From Flavobacteriales bacterium (lineage in GTDB: Bacteria > Bacteroidota > Bacteroidia > Flavobacteriales_F > PHOS-HE28), in assembly GCA_017998165.1 (NCBI GenBank), contig JAGODO010000004.1, forward strand, positions 1 to 32,839: a stretch of DNA of 32,839 nt. Reading direction: 5' to 3'. Every line of letters begins with the position of its first letter. Position 1 is the first letter of the stretch. Of this stretch, positions 8,101 to 13,724 are shown piece after piece. The position numbers and the translations under genes were made by a program. Under the pieces are notes generated by a model. The model saw only the letters and a list, made by a program, of their open reading frames with translations. It made no database searches and was not told the origin of the DNA.

Positions 8101-8176
8101 ATTGCTGGGCCGCGGCCGAACAGGAATACAGCAGAAAGCCCGCTGCGCTGGACAACCGTCGACGGTAGGTGGGCAA
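5126..8176 (-). CDS. Propeller-sensor LytS-type histidine kinase
   Basis: A 1016-residue membrane sensor kinase. A signal-like N-terminus is followed by about 14 Reg_prop repeats of the form G-x-x-W-x-GT-x-x-G-L (residues 35-610), enough for two seven-bladed periplasmic propellers. Next comes a Y_Y_Y Ig-like domain (about 640-730) with FQYRLVGFDNDW. One transmembrane segment follows (about 735-757), then a coiled coil, then a His_kinase domain (PF06580 type). The phosphoacceptor is H796 in NRHFIFNALNSIQ; the N-box is LQPYVENSIWHG near residue 890 and the G-box includes DDGIGV. The architecture is that of Bacteroidota periplasmic signal sensors that phosphorylate LytTR regulators. Two such regulators lie directly upstream (gap of 2 bases). 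The ligand is unknown; no polysaccharide-use genes are nearby, so a sugar sensor is not supported. Confidence 0.93.
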   Translation of the reverse strand: MPTYRRRLSSAAGFLLYSCSAAAQQFGFTQYTPKEGLAQSQVRCITQDAEGYLWLGTLGGVSRFDGHAFTNYALQEGLPDAQVNALLCAKDGTVWLGAGGSLVAFRGEQTRVTVLPGEARDARILSLAEDPSGAILIGTDGSGLFRSDGDVVAPLPGFPSDTASTVRALIANPDGELIIGTRSGAYRWKNNEASAIPLGVGARSISALARTRDGTVWYGTFGQGLFGMRPDGSLVEHDEESGLMQNNVRSLLADDRGRLWIGSKFGVNVLDGSRLRSYTIHQGLPNDNIWCLFQDRDDGIWLGTDGAGVLRYAGDRFVTWTVTNGLCSDLVMTMAADAHGDLWLGTYGSGVCRLDNLAVLSTSDGLPNNTVWCSASAPDSSLWFGTTSGLVHIRNGVVLPLDSSRSLGDVRVLALHRDADGTLWCGTREGLAILPLTGPPRLVAREEKTLLRSVRAIVESGGWHLLATDLGVVRMRDGVTERWTTAEGLCDNAIQCLLVDHRGRAWIGTSNGLACHDGTRLNNFRLGVDFGSNFIDLLLDDGTGTIWAGTNNGLFRFHPDSLLAEPSNKEHFTALDGIRGTECNLNAGFRDHAGRLFFGTNAGLVMHDPARGPAAVAYGEPVTRITGIRSFMLPVNWKGQCDSLDPRTGLPIGLDLDYRKNHLTFDYSAVALADAERVTFQYRLVGFDNDWLPPTDARFASYSNLPQGDHTFQVRASRDDHHWGALASFSFHIAPPFWLRWWFFALCLLGAGSIAFAVMRFRSIRRARQEKTRQLMLRSRMLQLEQQALNANMNRHFIFNALNSIQFYINRQDRTAANRYLTSFAKLIRKNLDASRTDTTTLAEELERLDLYLVLEHMRFKDKFRYVIEVDPGVDPHRTELPAMMLQPYVENSIWHGILPMARPGTVSISVGPGIPGHVRITIQDDGIGVEESRERKSSNGSDHISRGIEITKGRADVLRRLDIADIRISGPEQLHTPAGEPSGTRVTIELPSKEGATAGNGHLEKVRDRITFERP

Positions 8177-8178
8177 AC

Positions 8179-8937
8179 TCAGAACGTATTGATCATCGAC
8201 AGGAAATCGGGCAACCGCCGCCGGCTCACCGGGATCAGCGCACCATTATCCAGCATCGCCATGTTGCCTTCTCCGCGACTGAAGCCTTTGAGGTGCTCCA
8301 GGTTGATGATGTAGCTCTTGTGTACACGGAAGAACTTCTTCGCATCGAGGTTCGTCTCGAACACGCGGATGTGCTTGCTGCTGATCACCTTTTTGCCATC
8401 GCGCGTGAAAACGGTCGTGTAGCTGTCGCTCGCTTCCAGATAGGTGATGTCGTCGTGCTTGATCAGAACAAGCCCATCGCGGCTGGGTACGGCCACCCGC
8501 GTGCTGAGCGGTGAGGCCGGATCGTTCATCAACGCTTCAAGGGCGCTCGCGTGCCGTGTGCCGGCGGCGGGGTCGGCGCTCAACTTGGCGAGCTTCCGCA
8601 CCGCGCGCTTGAGCTCCTCGGGGTCGATGGGCTTCTCCAGATAATCCAAGGCGTTCTGTTTGAACGCTTGCAGAGCAAACTCATCATACGCCGTCGTGAA
8701 AACCACGGGGATCTCAAGGTGCTTCACCGAACGCAACAAGGAAAAACCGTCCTCTCCGGGCATCTTGATGTCGAGGAAGAGCGCTTGGGGCTTGTGATCA
8801 TCGATCAATGCTCGTGCCTGTTCCGCGCTCGCGGCCTGCGCCACGACCTCCACCTCCGGGCAGTTGTCCTCGAGCATGATGCGCAGGTTCTCCCGGGCAT
8901 CGGACTCGTCATCGACGATCAAAGCGCGCAAACTCAT
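8179..8937 (-). CDS. LytTR-family response regulator (second of pair)
   Basis: This 252-residue protein has an N-terminal receiver domain (about 1-120) and a C-terminal LytTR DNA-binding domain (about 150-250). The acidic pocket is VDDE, the phospho-acceptor D56 lies in LFLDIKMPGEDG, and the conserved Thr and Lys occur in VFTTAY and LEKPIDPEEL. The LytTR part includes ITYLEASDSYTTVF, FFRVHKSYIINLEHL and PVSRRR. The ATG at 8937 directly precedes the receiver; the longer open frame to 9057 adds 40 unconserved residues. The stop lies 2 bases before the kinase start, so the two proteins are a likely cognate pair. It is a clear paralogue of the next gene upstream. Confidence 0.93.
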   Translation of the reverse strand: MSLRALIVDDESDARENLRIMLEDNCPEVEVVAQAASAEQARALIDDHKPQALFLDIKMPGEDGFSLLRSVKHLEIPVVFTTAYDEFALQAFKQNALDYLEKPIDPEELKRAVRKLAKLSADPAAGTRHASALEALMNDPASPLSTRVAVPSRDGLVLIKHDDITYLEASDSYTTVFTRDGKKVISSKHIRVFETNLDAKKFFRVHKSYIINLEHLKGFSRGEGNMAMLDNGALIPVSRRRLPDFLSMINTF

Positions 8938-9070
8938 GGCACAAGGGGTTTGATGCCCGGAAGCTATTTCCACGCGCGGATATGATGGTCGCCCGTCTTG
9001 TGGATCGTCATTCTGATCGAGCGAATGGAGGCCGCCCGGGTCGGTGATGGCCTGCACCGAAGAAGTCCGT

Positions 9071-9853
9071 TCACCCCCTGGTCGCTTCCACGAAAGCCTG
9101 CACCCGTTCCCGCGCGATCGGGACTCGCGCTCCGTCCTTCATCACAGCCCAGTGCCCATCCTCTCGCAGGTATTCGCGCAGCTGATCGACATTGATCAGG
9201 TGCGACCTGTGAACGCGCAAGAACTGTAACGGGTCCAGCATGTCCTCATACACTTTCAATGTGCGCGTGTCCAAGTAGCGGCTGCCATCGGTGAAGTGGA
9301 GCAATGTGCAGTTGCCATCGGCTTCCAGGTGAGCGATTGTGTGTGGCTCAAAGAGCTTGAACCCCTTCGAGTGGTCAATGGCCAGCCGAGAGGGGTTGCC
9401 GTGTTGCTTGATGCTCCGTACTGCCGCGTGCAGGTCGTCGCGGTACCGCCGGCTCTCGTCGTGTGCGCCGCGCATCAGGTCCCACCGGCGCAGCGCCTTG
9501 TCCACCGCAGCACCAAGCTCGTCGGGGTCTATCGGCTTCAGGATGTAGTCAACTGCGTTGCTATGGAAGGCCTGCACCGCATAGTCCTTGAAGGCCGTGA
9601 CAAAGATGACCATGAACCGGGCGTCGGGCAGTCCTTCCAGCAGGTCCAATCCTTCTGTGCCGCTGGGCATGCGTATGTCCAGGAAGACCAGGTCCGGATC
9701 GAGTTCCGCAATGCGCTGCCGCGCCGTCGCAAGTCCCTCGGCCGTGCCCACCACGCTCACCTGGGGGCGTTCATCGGCGAGCATCATACGCAAATTCTCA
9801 CGCGCGAGCTCTTCATCATCCACCAACAGGGCGCGCAGCCGCGGAGCTTCCAT
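9071..9853 (-). CDS. LytTR-family response regulator (first of pair)
   Basis: This 260-residue regulator consists of a receiver domain and a LytTR DNA-binding domain. The receiver shows VDDEELARENLRMML, phospho-acceptor D59 in LVFLDIRMP, then FVTAFKDYAVQAF and LKPIDPDEL. The LytTR domain shows HLEADGNCTLLHF, FLRVHRSHLINVDQL and VPIARERV. The ATG at 9853 precedes the conserved domain; a longer frame to 9925 runs through an interspersed hairpin repeat and is not coding. It heads the operon and lies 133 bases upstream of its paralogue. A promoter ends 6 bases before the start codon. Confidence 0.92.
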   Translation of the reverse strand: MEAPRLRALLVDDEELARENLRMMLADERPQVSVVGTAEGLATARQRIAELDPDLVFLDIRMPSGTEGLDLLEGLPDARFMVIFVTAFKDYAVQAFHSNAVDYILKPIDPDELGAAVDKALRRWDLMRGAHDESRRYRDDLHAAVRSIKQHGNPSRLAIDHSKGFKLFEPHTIAHLEADGNCTLLHFTDGSRYLDTRTLKVYEDMLDPLQFLRVHRSHLINVDQLREYLREDGHWAVMKDGARVPIARERVQAFVEATRG

Positions 9854-9859
9854 GCGGGT

Positions 9860-9888
9860 CGAAAGTAGTCGCGAGTGGTTCGTGACAA
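9860..9888 (-). promoter_or_regulatory. Probable promoter of the LytTR-kinase operon
   Basis: The minus strand has TTG at 9888-9886, an 18-base spacer and TACTTTCG at 9867-9860, one mismatch from TAnnTTTG. Only 6 bases separate this box from the ATG at 9853. The TTG lies at the outer edge of the hairpin repeat arm, so the repeat may supply the -33 element. Confidence 0.4.
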
Positions 9889-9947
9889 GTGGCGAGTGCT
9901 GCCTGTCGGAAGCAGCACTCGCCACTCATCACTCGAGACTCGCCACT
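9882..9947. repeat. Long inverted repeat built of ACTCGCCACT units
   Basis: Perfect 15-base arms at 9888-9902 and 9912-9926 enclose a 9-base loop. GTGA (9882-9885) and TCAC (9929-9932) extend the stem past a 2-by-2 mismatch. The 10-base core AGTGGCGAGT occurs once forward (9888-9897) and twice inverted (9917-9926 and 9938-9947). Related degenerate sequence continues to about 9866. This resembles the widespread CACTCGCCACTCG intergenic repeats whose translation gives SLVTRHS-like peptides. It is recognised by pattern, not by search. Confidence 0.65.
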
Positions 9948-9998
9948 TGGCATTCATCCGTTCCCTCATCATCCATCACCGTTGCTCGTTCACAGAAG

Positions 9999-10026
9999 TT
10001 GGCGACCTGTGGGTCAGGGTAGTTTG
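9999..10026 (+). promoter_or_regulatory. Possible promoter for the leader peptide and small protein
   Basis: TTG at 9999-10001, an 18-base spacer and TAGTTTG at 10020-10026 give a -33/-7 arrangement, the -7 box lacking one spacer base relative to TAnnTTTG. It would transcribe the 18-codon reading frame at 10057 and the CDS at 10195. The match is imperfect. Confidence 0.35.
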
Positions 10027-10056
10027 GCGTTGCATTCAACGAAACCCCTTGTCGCG

Positions 10057-10113
10057 ATGAACCCATTGAACCCCACGCTTGGCATCTGGATCTTCAACGA
10101 CCAGGGCAACTGA
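10057..10113 (+). CDS. Possible 18-codon leader peptide
   Basis: The frame encodes MNPLNPTLGIWIFNDQGN and a TGA stop. It lies 31 bases after a possible -7 box and is followed by 81 bases of GC-rich, hairpin-forming sequence before the next CDS. The text LGIWIFNDQG loosely resembles the strand-turn motif of T9SS C-terminal domains, as does the protein encoded next, so it could also be the remains of a duplicated gene. There is no run of a single amino acid codon as in classical attenuators. Whether it is translated cannot be told from sequence. Confidence 0.3.
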   Translation: MNPLNPTLGIWIFNDQGN

Positions 10114-10129
10114 ACACATAAGGCGAACG

Positions 10130-10190
10130 CGGCCCTGTAAGGCCGTAACCACAGGGGGTGTCGGGCCGTTGAAAAGCCCGTCATCCCCTG
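10130..10190 (+). promoter_or_regulatory. Competing hairpins directly before the small CDS
   Basis: The main hairpin pairs 10152-10166 with 10176-10190: CAGGGG, GTG and CGGGC on the left pair with GCCCG, CAT and CCCCTG on the right, with one T-T mismatch, one G-U pair and a 9-base loop. It ends 4 bases before the ATG at 10195 and would hide the ribosome entry site. A preceding segment, CCCTGT at 10133-10138, can pair instead with ACAGGG at 10151-10156, which would open the main hairpin. CGGCC at 10130-10134 can also fold onto GGCCG at 10141-10145. No T-tract follows, so any control would be on translation. Confidence 0.45.
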
Positions 10191-10194
10191 TTCC

Positions 10195-10455
10195 ATGTCC
10201 AGCCAGAACGCGCACGAGATCCGCATCCGCATCGACCAGATCGAACGGCTGCTCATGTTCGATTATGAACCCGGCACCGAGGATGCGCTGTTCGACATTT
10301 GCGACCCGCACGGCCATATCCTGAAGACCGGAGAGGTTCATGGACCTGTTACCCAGGTCCGGCTGACGGACGTGCATGGCGATGACCTGATCCTCATGGT
10401 GCTCGACGGGGAAACCTCCACGGTCCGGCCCATCCAGCTGCGCAAAGTCGCCTAG
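10195..10455 (+). CDS. Small protein resembling a T9SS C-terminal sandwich, function unknown
   Basis: The 86-residue product has no signal peptide. Its second half alternates in a way like the C-terminal sorting domain of T9SS cargo: FDICDPHGHILKTGEV, then TQVRLTDVHGDDLILMVLDG and a final basic RKVA. A normal cargo CTD has the pattern V-x-D-x-x-G-K-x-V, then L-x-x-G-x-Y-x-L and a terminal basic residue. The expected Gly-x-Tyr is replaced by GDDLIL, and no export signal precedes it. It may be a stand-alone or decayed CTD-like protein, or the likeness may be chance. It lies divergent from the LytTR operon and convergent with cvpA. A strong hairpin abuts its start codon. Confidence 0.5.
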   Translation: MSSQNAHEIRIRIDQIERLLMFDYEPGTEDALFDICDPHGHILKTGEVHGPVTQVRLTDVHGDDLILMVLDGETSTVRPIQLRKVA

Positions 10456-10475
10456 TCTGTCGATTTCTCCGGTTC

Positions 10476-10499
10476 CGCTGTCCCGCTTGAGGGACGGCG
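10476..10499. terminator. Hairpin between convergent genes, possible terminator
   Basis: CGCTGTCCC and GGGACGGCG form a perfect 9-pair stem (one G-U) with a 6-base loop. It lies 21 bases after the stop of the small CDS and 64 bases after the cvpA stop on the other strand. There is no T-tract on either strand, so it is a weak candidate for an intrinsic terminator and may act only as a 3'-end barrier. Confidence 0.35.
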
Positions 10500-10562
10500 C
10501 ATGAGCACGGTCCCGTCTCACAACGAACAGGGAAAACAGATGTGGCACTTACGAGGGTTGGG

Positions 10563-11072
10563 CTATTGAGCACGCCCGAGGTCATCCAACGCCTTCCTCA
10601 CCCACTTCGTCTCGCCCAGGGAGGGGATGACGGCCGGGGCGAATTCACGGAGCGGAGGGATAAGGACAGAATTCCTCATGGTTTCCAAGGGCGGCACCCA
10701 GCCGCTGTCTTGCTTGGCGAGCAGGATGTTCAGGAACACGCTCAACAGGAAGGCTGCCCGCAGGCTGCCCAGTAGCGCGCCACCAAGTTTGTTGGGCAGG
10801 CCCAGTTGCGCCGCATCCACGAGTTTGGTAAGTGCCACGCCGAGAACGTGCAGGGCCACGAGGATCAACAACACGGTGACCAGGAACGAAAGGGCCTCGT
10901 GGCGCTCCTCCAGCCCGAACCACAGCGCAACACGACCATTGAAATGGATGGCACCCCAGATCCCGAGTACGAGCCCCACCAACCCGCAGAGCTCCAGTAT
11001 GAAGCCCGTCATGAAACCGCGCATGGCCGCAAGGCCAACGGATAGGAGCAGGGCATAGTCCAGCCAGTTCAT
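10563..11072 (-). CDS. CvpA family membrane protein
   Basis: This 169-residue protein has four hydrophobic segments. It begins MNWLDYALLLSVGLAAMRGF, matching the CvpA start (a short N-terminus, then D-x-x-L-L-x-x-x-x-x-x-G-x-x-x-G). It continues LGIWGAIHF and then a long helix, LVTVLLILVALHVLG. The segment LPNKLGGALLGSLRAAFLLS matches the conserved L-N-R-L-L-G-G-x-x-G-x-x-x-G motif. CvpA proteins are inner-membrane proteins linked to colicin V production and to bile or envelope stress tolerance in Enterobacteria; the exact role is not settled. The ATG at 11072 is chosen because the 33 residues upstream are basic and unlike the family. The promoter region is shared with the divergent gene. Confidence 0.85.
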   Translation of the reverse strand: MNWLDYALLLSVGLAAMRGFMTGFILELCGLVGLVLGIWGAIHFNGRVALWFGLEERHEALSFLVTVLLILVALHVLGVALTKLVDAAQLGLPNKLGGALLGSLRAAFLLSVFLNILLAKQDSGWVPPLETMRNSVLIPPLREFAPAVIPSLGETKWVRKALDDLGRAQ

Positions 11073-11079
11073 GCGTCCG

Positions 11080-11104
11080 CAAGTGTACCCGTCAACTACA
11101 CTTG
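11080..11104. promoter_or_regulatory. 8-base inverted repeat between divergent genes, possible paired -7 boxes
   Basis: CAAGTGTA at 11080-11087 and its exact inverse TACACTTG at 11097-11104 are separated by 9 bases. On each strand the arm reads TACACTTG, one mismatch from TAnnTTTG, and ends 7 bases before the cvpA ATG (minus) and 5 bases before the GTG at 11110 (plus). It could be two opposed -7 boxes or a dimeric operator. Confidence 0.4.
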
Positions 11105-11109
11105 TGGCG

Positions 11110-11451
11110 GTGGATCTGACTTTCGAAAAGCGGTGGCGGGACCTGCTCAAACGCATGGAGGCCCGTTTCAATGGTCCCGTGGACCTGAACGGGTTGATCT
11201 TCCTGATAGGCGTGCAGGAACTTGGTCAGCACGCACGAGAGTTCAAGAAGGACGACAAGCTGGCGTTGATGCACATCGCCATCTGTGTGCTGTTGACCCC
11301 TTTTGGATACTACCGGGAGTTGGGGCGGGATGCTGATGGCTGGCCCCACTTCGAACGCATCAAAGACCTGCCCCCGCTGAACGCCAAGGAGCAGGAACGA
11401 TTGATGAAGGAGGCCATATTGGGCTACTTCGACGCGCCCGAAGCACGCTGA
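11110..11451 (+). CDS. Conserved Bacteroidota small protein, function unknown
   Basis: The 113-residue product is a soluble helical protein. I recognise the pattern LIFLIGVQELG, LALMHIAICVLL-x-PFGYY and DADGWPHFE from a Bacteroidota family of about 120 residues without known function. No signal peptide, membrane segment or catalytic motif is seen. The conserved part starts at FEKRWRDLLKRMEARF. Possible starts are ATG at 11071, GTG at 11104 or GTG at 11110; the last is preferred because the ATG overlaps the cvpA start on the other strand and leaves no room for a promoter. The gene is divergent from cvpA and convergent with the lipoprotein gene. Confidence 0.75.
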   Translation: MDLTFEKRWRDLLKRMEARFNGPVDLNGLIFLIGVQELGQHAREFKKDDKLALMHIAICVLLTPFGYYRELGRDADGWPHFERIKDLPPLNAKEQERLMKEAILGYFDAPEAR

Positions 11452-11484
11452 GCGGGGCTTCTGGGGAGCGGATCCCAACCCCGG

Positions 11485-11865
11485 TCAGTTCACCGGCGTC
11501 AATGTGATCGTTTCCTCGTTGGTCTCCTCTTCCAAGATCTTGATGATCCCTTCGCCGACCGCGCTGTCCTTGAAGCTGACGATGTCCAGCACGGCAAAAC
11601 CCGCCTGGCCTTGCTTGTACTGGTCCGTGTAATCGAACTCCACCTGACCGCTCCCGTCTGTGAGGCCTTCACGTAGCAGCCGGCTGGGATCACCGATCGG
11701 GTATGCCAGATTGGCGAAGAGCTTGACGTAGGCGCTGTCGACCGGATGTCCACCCGTGTCAACGACGGTGATGATGGCTACGGTGTCCTTCTCCTTGTTG
11801 CAGGAAGTGGCAACCGGTATGAGGGTCATGGCGATAAGCGAGCAGAGCAGGACCTTGCGGATCAT
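11485..11865 (-). CDS. Lipoprotein with an Ig-like or regulatory-like fold, function unknown
   Basis: This 126-residue protein begins MIRKVLLCSLIAMTLIPVATSC, with a lipobox TSC and the lipidated cysteine at residue 22. The mature part has a beta-rich pattern. It includes ITVVDTGGHPVDSAYVKLF, typical of carboxypeptidase-regulatory-like folds, followed by LTDGSGQVEFDYTDQYKQGQAGFAVLDI and GIIKILEEETNEETITL. I recall similar small lipoproteins in Flavobacteriales, also without known function. The ATG at 11865 is chosen because it starts the signal peptide; a longer frame to 12234 runs across the divergent cyclophilin gene. A TATTTTTG -7 box lies 57 bases upstream. Confidence 0.8.
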   Translation of the reverse strand: MIRKVLLCSLIAMTLIPVATSCNKEKDTVAIITVVDTGGHPVDSAYVKLFANLAYPIGDPSRLLREGLTDGSGQVEFDYTDQYKQGQAGFAVLDIVSFKDSAVGEGIIKILEEETNEETITLTPVN

Positions 11866-11888
11866 GGGAAGGCGGTTGGTTACTTTTG
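11855..11888 (+). promoter_or_regulatory. Promoter of the cyclophilin-pheS operon
   Basis: TACTTTTG at 11881-11888 is a perfect TAnnTTTG box, and a TTG lies at 11855-11857 with a 23-base spacer. It is 55 bases before the cyclophilin ATG. It lies back to back with the promoter of the lipoprotein gene. Confidence 0.55.
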
Positions 11889-11922
11889 GCCGCTCCGCGC
11901 GGCAGCCCTGGTAAGAGGCCCC

Positions 11923-11930
11923 CAAAAATA
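11923..11930 (-). promoter_or_regulatory. Promoter -7 box of the lipoprotein gene
   Basis: The minus strand reads TATTTTTG, a perfect TAnnTTTG match, 57 bases before the lipoprotein ATG at 11865. The nearest TTG on the minus strand, at 11959-11957, gives a long 26-base spacer. Confidence 0.45.
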
Positions 11931-11943
11931 GCAGCATCGGCCA

Positions 11944-12651
11944 ATGTCCGCACCCCCAAGGGTTCTCCCTCTGCTTGCCGGGCTGGTGATCCTGTTCATC
12001 CCCGTTCTCCTCTTGGGCCAGGCAACCGGCGCTCCGAAGCGGGTGCTGGTGGAAGTGAACACGACAATGGGACGAATGGTTATCGCCTTGAATAATGAAA
12101 CGCCCAAGCACCGCGATAATTTCCTGGCGCTCGTTCGCGAGCATTACTACGACAGCACACTTTTCCACCGCGTCGTACCCGGCGCGATGATCATCGGGGG
12201 GGATCCTGCCAGCCGGTTGGCGGATGATCGCCACCGCGCGTTGGGCAATGGGAGTATGATCCCGAGTTTACCGCCGGAGATCGACCACGCCCATGTTCAT
12301 GTGAAAGGGGCCCTCGGGGCCATTCGCGACGAATCGTTGCCGCAGGACCAGAAGCGCAGTCATGGCTCAGGCTTCTACATCATTCTGGGCCAGGATTGGA
12401 CGCCCAGCGAGTTGCGGATGGTCGAAATGAAGCGCACCACCGCGGATCCCACCTCGGCCTTCACCTATACCCCCGATCAAGTGCGCGCCTATGCGACGGA
12501 CGGCGGGTCTCCCCGGATGGATGGGGAGTACACGGTCTTCGGCCAGGTGCTGGAAGGATCGGATGTCCTCGACCGGATCGCCGCTTCGCCCTGCGATGAC
12601 CGTGATCGTCCTTTCACCGATGTACGCGTCTGGATGCGCATACTGCCATGA
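11944..12651 (+). CDS. Secreted cyclophilin-type peptidyl-prolyl isomerase
   Basis: The 235-residue product has a Sec-type signal peptide (hydrophobic residues about 7-25, ending LLGQA) and one cyclophilin domain. Recognisable pieces are VNTTMGRMVIAL, TPKHRDNFLAL, YYDSTLFHRVVPGAMIIGGDP, GSGFYIILG and YTVFGQVLEGSDVLDRI. The active-site FHRV is present, and the expected I-Q-x-GDP is replaced by I-I-GGDP. An insertion near SRLADDRHRALGNGS, and the long segment from about residue 150 to 185, are common in the Bacteroidota form. It would act on proteins in the periplasm. The stop overlaps the pheS start (ATGA at 12648-12651), which suggests translational coupling. Confidence 0.9.
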   Translation: MSAPPRVLPLLAGLVILFIPVLLLGQATGAPKRVLVEVNTTMGRMVIALNNETPKHRDNFLALVREHYYDSTLFHRVVPGAMIIGGDPASRLADDRHRALGNGSMIPSLPPEIDHAHVHVKGALGAIRDESLPQDQKRSHGSGFYIILGQDWTPSELRMVEMKRTTADPTSAFTYTPDQVRAYATDGGSPRMDGEYTVFGQVLEGSDVLDRIAASPCDDRDRPFTDVRVWMRILP

Positions 12652-13685
12652 GTCTACGAGAGAAGATCGAAGCCTTGGAGACCGAGGTGACCACTGTGGT
12701 GGCCAGGAGCGCGGAGGAGGTGGAACGTTTCCGCGTGGCAACCCTCGGTCGGAACGGTTCTGTCACCGCGCTCTTCGAGGAGTTCAAACAGGTCGCCTCA
12801 GAAGAGAAGCGCGAGTTCGGCCAGCGGATGAACAGGCTGAAGCAGGCCGCACAGGCGCGTTGGGAAGAGCTGAAGGCCTCTATTGATGCGATGCCGGCAT
12901 CGCGGATCGCGGCCGAGGACCTGACCCGGCCGGCGCTCACACAAGCGTCGGGCAGCCTTCACCCGATCAGCATCGTGCGCCAACGCATCGTCGACGTGTT
13001 CAAGCGTATCGGTTACTCGGTGAGCCAGGGTCCGGAGGTGGAGGACGACCACCACAATTTCAGTGCGCTGAACTTCGCTCCGGACCATCCAGCACGTGAT
13101 ATGCAGGACACATTCTTCGTGGATGCCGGGCGCGACATGGCGTTGCGCACGCACACCAGCAGCGTGCAGGTGAGGGTAATGGAAAATGGAGCACCACCCA
13201 TACGCACGATCTCACCGGGCCGTGTCTACCGCAACGAGGCGATCAGCGCGCGGGCCCATTGCATGTTCCACCAAGTGGAGGGCCTCTACGTGGACAAGGG
13301 GGTGAGCTTCGCGGAACTCAAGGGTACGCTTGACCATTTCGCCAAGAGCATCTTCGGTCCAGCGGTCACCATCCGCATGCGACCCAGTTATTTCCCGTTC
13401 ACGGAGCCGAGCGCGGAAGTGGACATGAGCTGCACCATCTGCGCTGGGAAGGGATGCAACGTCTGCAAGCACAGTGGCTGGGTGGAGATCATGGGGTGCG
13501 GCATGGTCGACCCCGCCGTGCTCGCCAATTGCGGTATCGACGCCGAGGTGTATTCCGGGTTCGCCTTCGGCATGGGGGTGGAGCGCATTACGCAGCTCAT
13601 TTATCGCGTTCCCGACCTGCGCCTGTATTGGGAGAATGATGTGCGCTTCTTGGAACAGTTCCGGGACGACGCCTTCCGTGCGTGA
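12648..13685 (+). CDS. pheS: Phenylalanine-tRNA ligase alpha subunit
   Basis: PheS is the catalytic subunit of the alpha2-beta2 enzyme that charges tRNA-Phe. The 345-residue length is normal. An N-terminal coiled coil (about 1-90) that binds tRNA is followed by the class II core. Motif 2 is RTISPGRVYRNEAISARAHC with FHQVEGLYVD after it, and motif 3 is FAFGMGVERITQL near the end. A CTICAGKGCNVC cysteine cluster (C-x2-C-x4-C-x2-C) precedes GWVEIMGCGMVDP, as in many Bacteroidota PheS proteins. The start overlaps the cyclophilin stop. The pheT gene is not next to it; the following gene is a flavoprotein. Confidence 0.96.
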   Translation: MSLREKIEALETEVTTVVARSAEEVERFRVATLGRNGSVTALFEEFKQVASEEKREFGQRMNRLKQAAQARWEELKASIDAMPASRIAAEDLTRPALTQASGSLHPISIVRQRIVDVFKRIGYSVSQGPEVEDDHHNFSALNFAPDHPARDMQDTFFVDAGRDMALRTHTSSVQVRVMENGAPPIRTISPGRVYRNEAISARAHCMFHQVEGLYVDKGVSFAELKGTLDHFAKSIFGPAVTIRMRPSYFPFTEPSAEVDMSCTICAGKGCNVCKHSGWVEIMGCGMVDPAVLANCGIDAEVYSGFAFGMGVERITQLIYRVPDLRLYWENDVRFLEQFRDDAFRA

Positions 13686-13724
13686 CAAGTCCTGAAGCCG
13701 GTTGAGCCAGGGACACCGAACGGT

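Noticed and set aside
9853-9925. Longer N-terminus for the first LytTR regulator
   Set aside because: The extension is encoded by the inverted repeat and gives a peptide typical of such repeats; the receiver domain begins at the ATG at 9853.
10036-10548. Minus-strand open frame of 170 codons across the leader region and small CDS
   Set aside because: No family likeness, it would cross the strong hairpins, and its composition is like the other shadows. The plus-strand small CDS is favoured but not certain.
11452-11484. Possible terminator between the convergent genes at 11451 and 11485
   Set aside because: Only short, poorly placed G/C pairings are seen and no T-tract follows.
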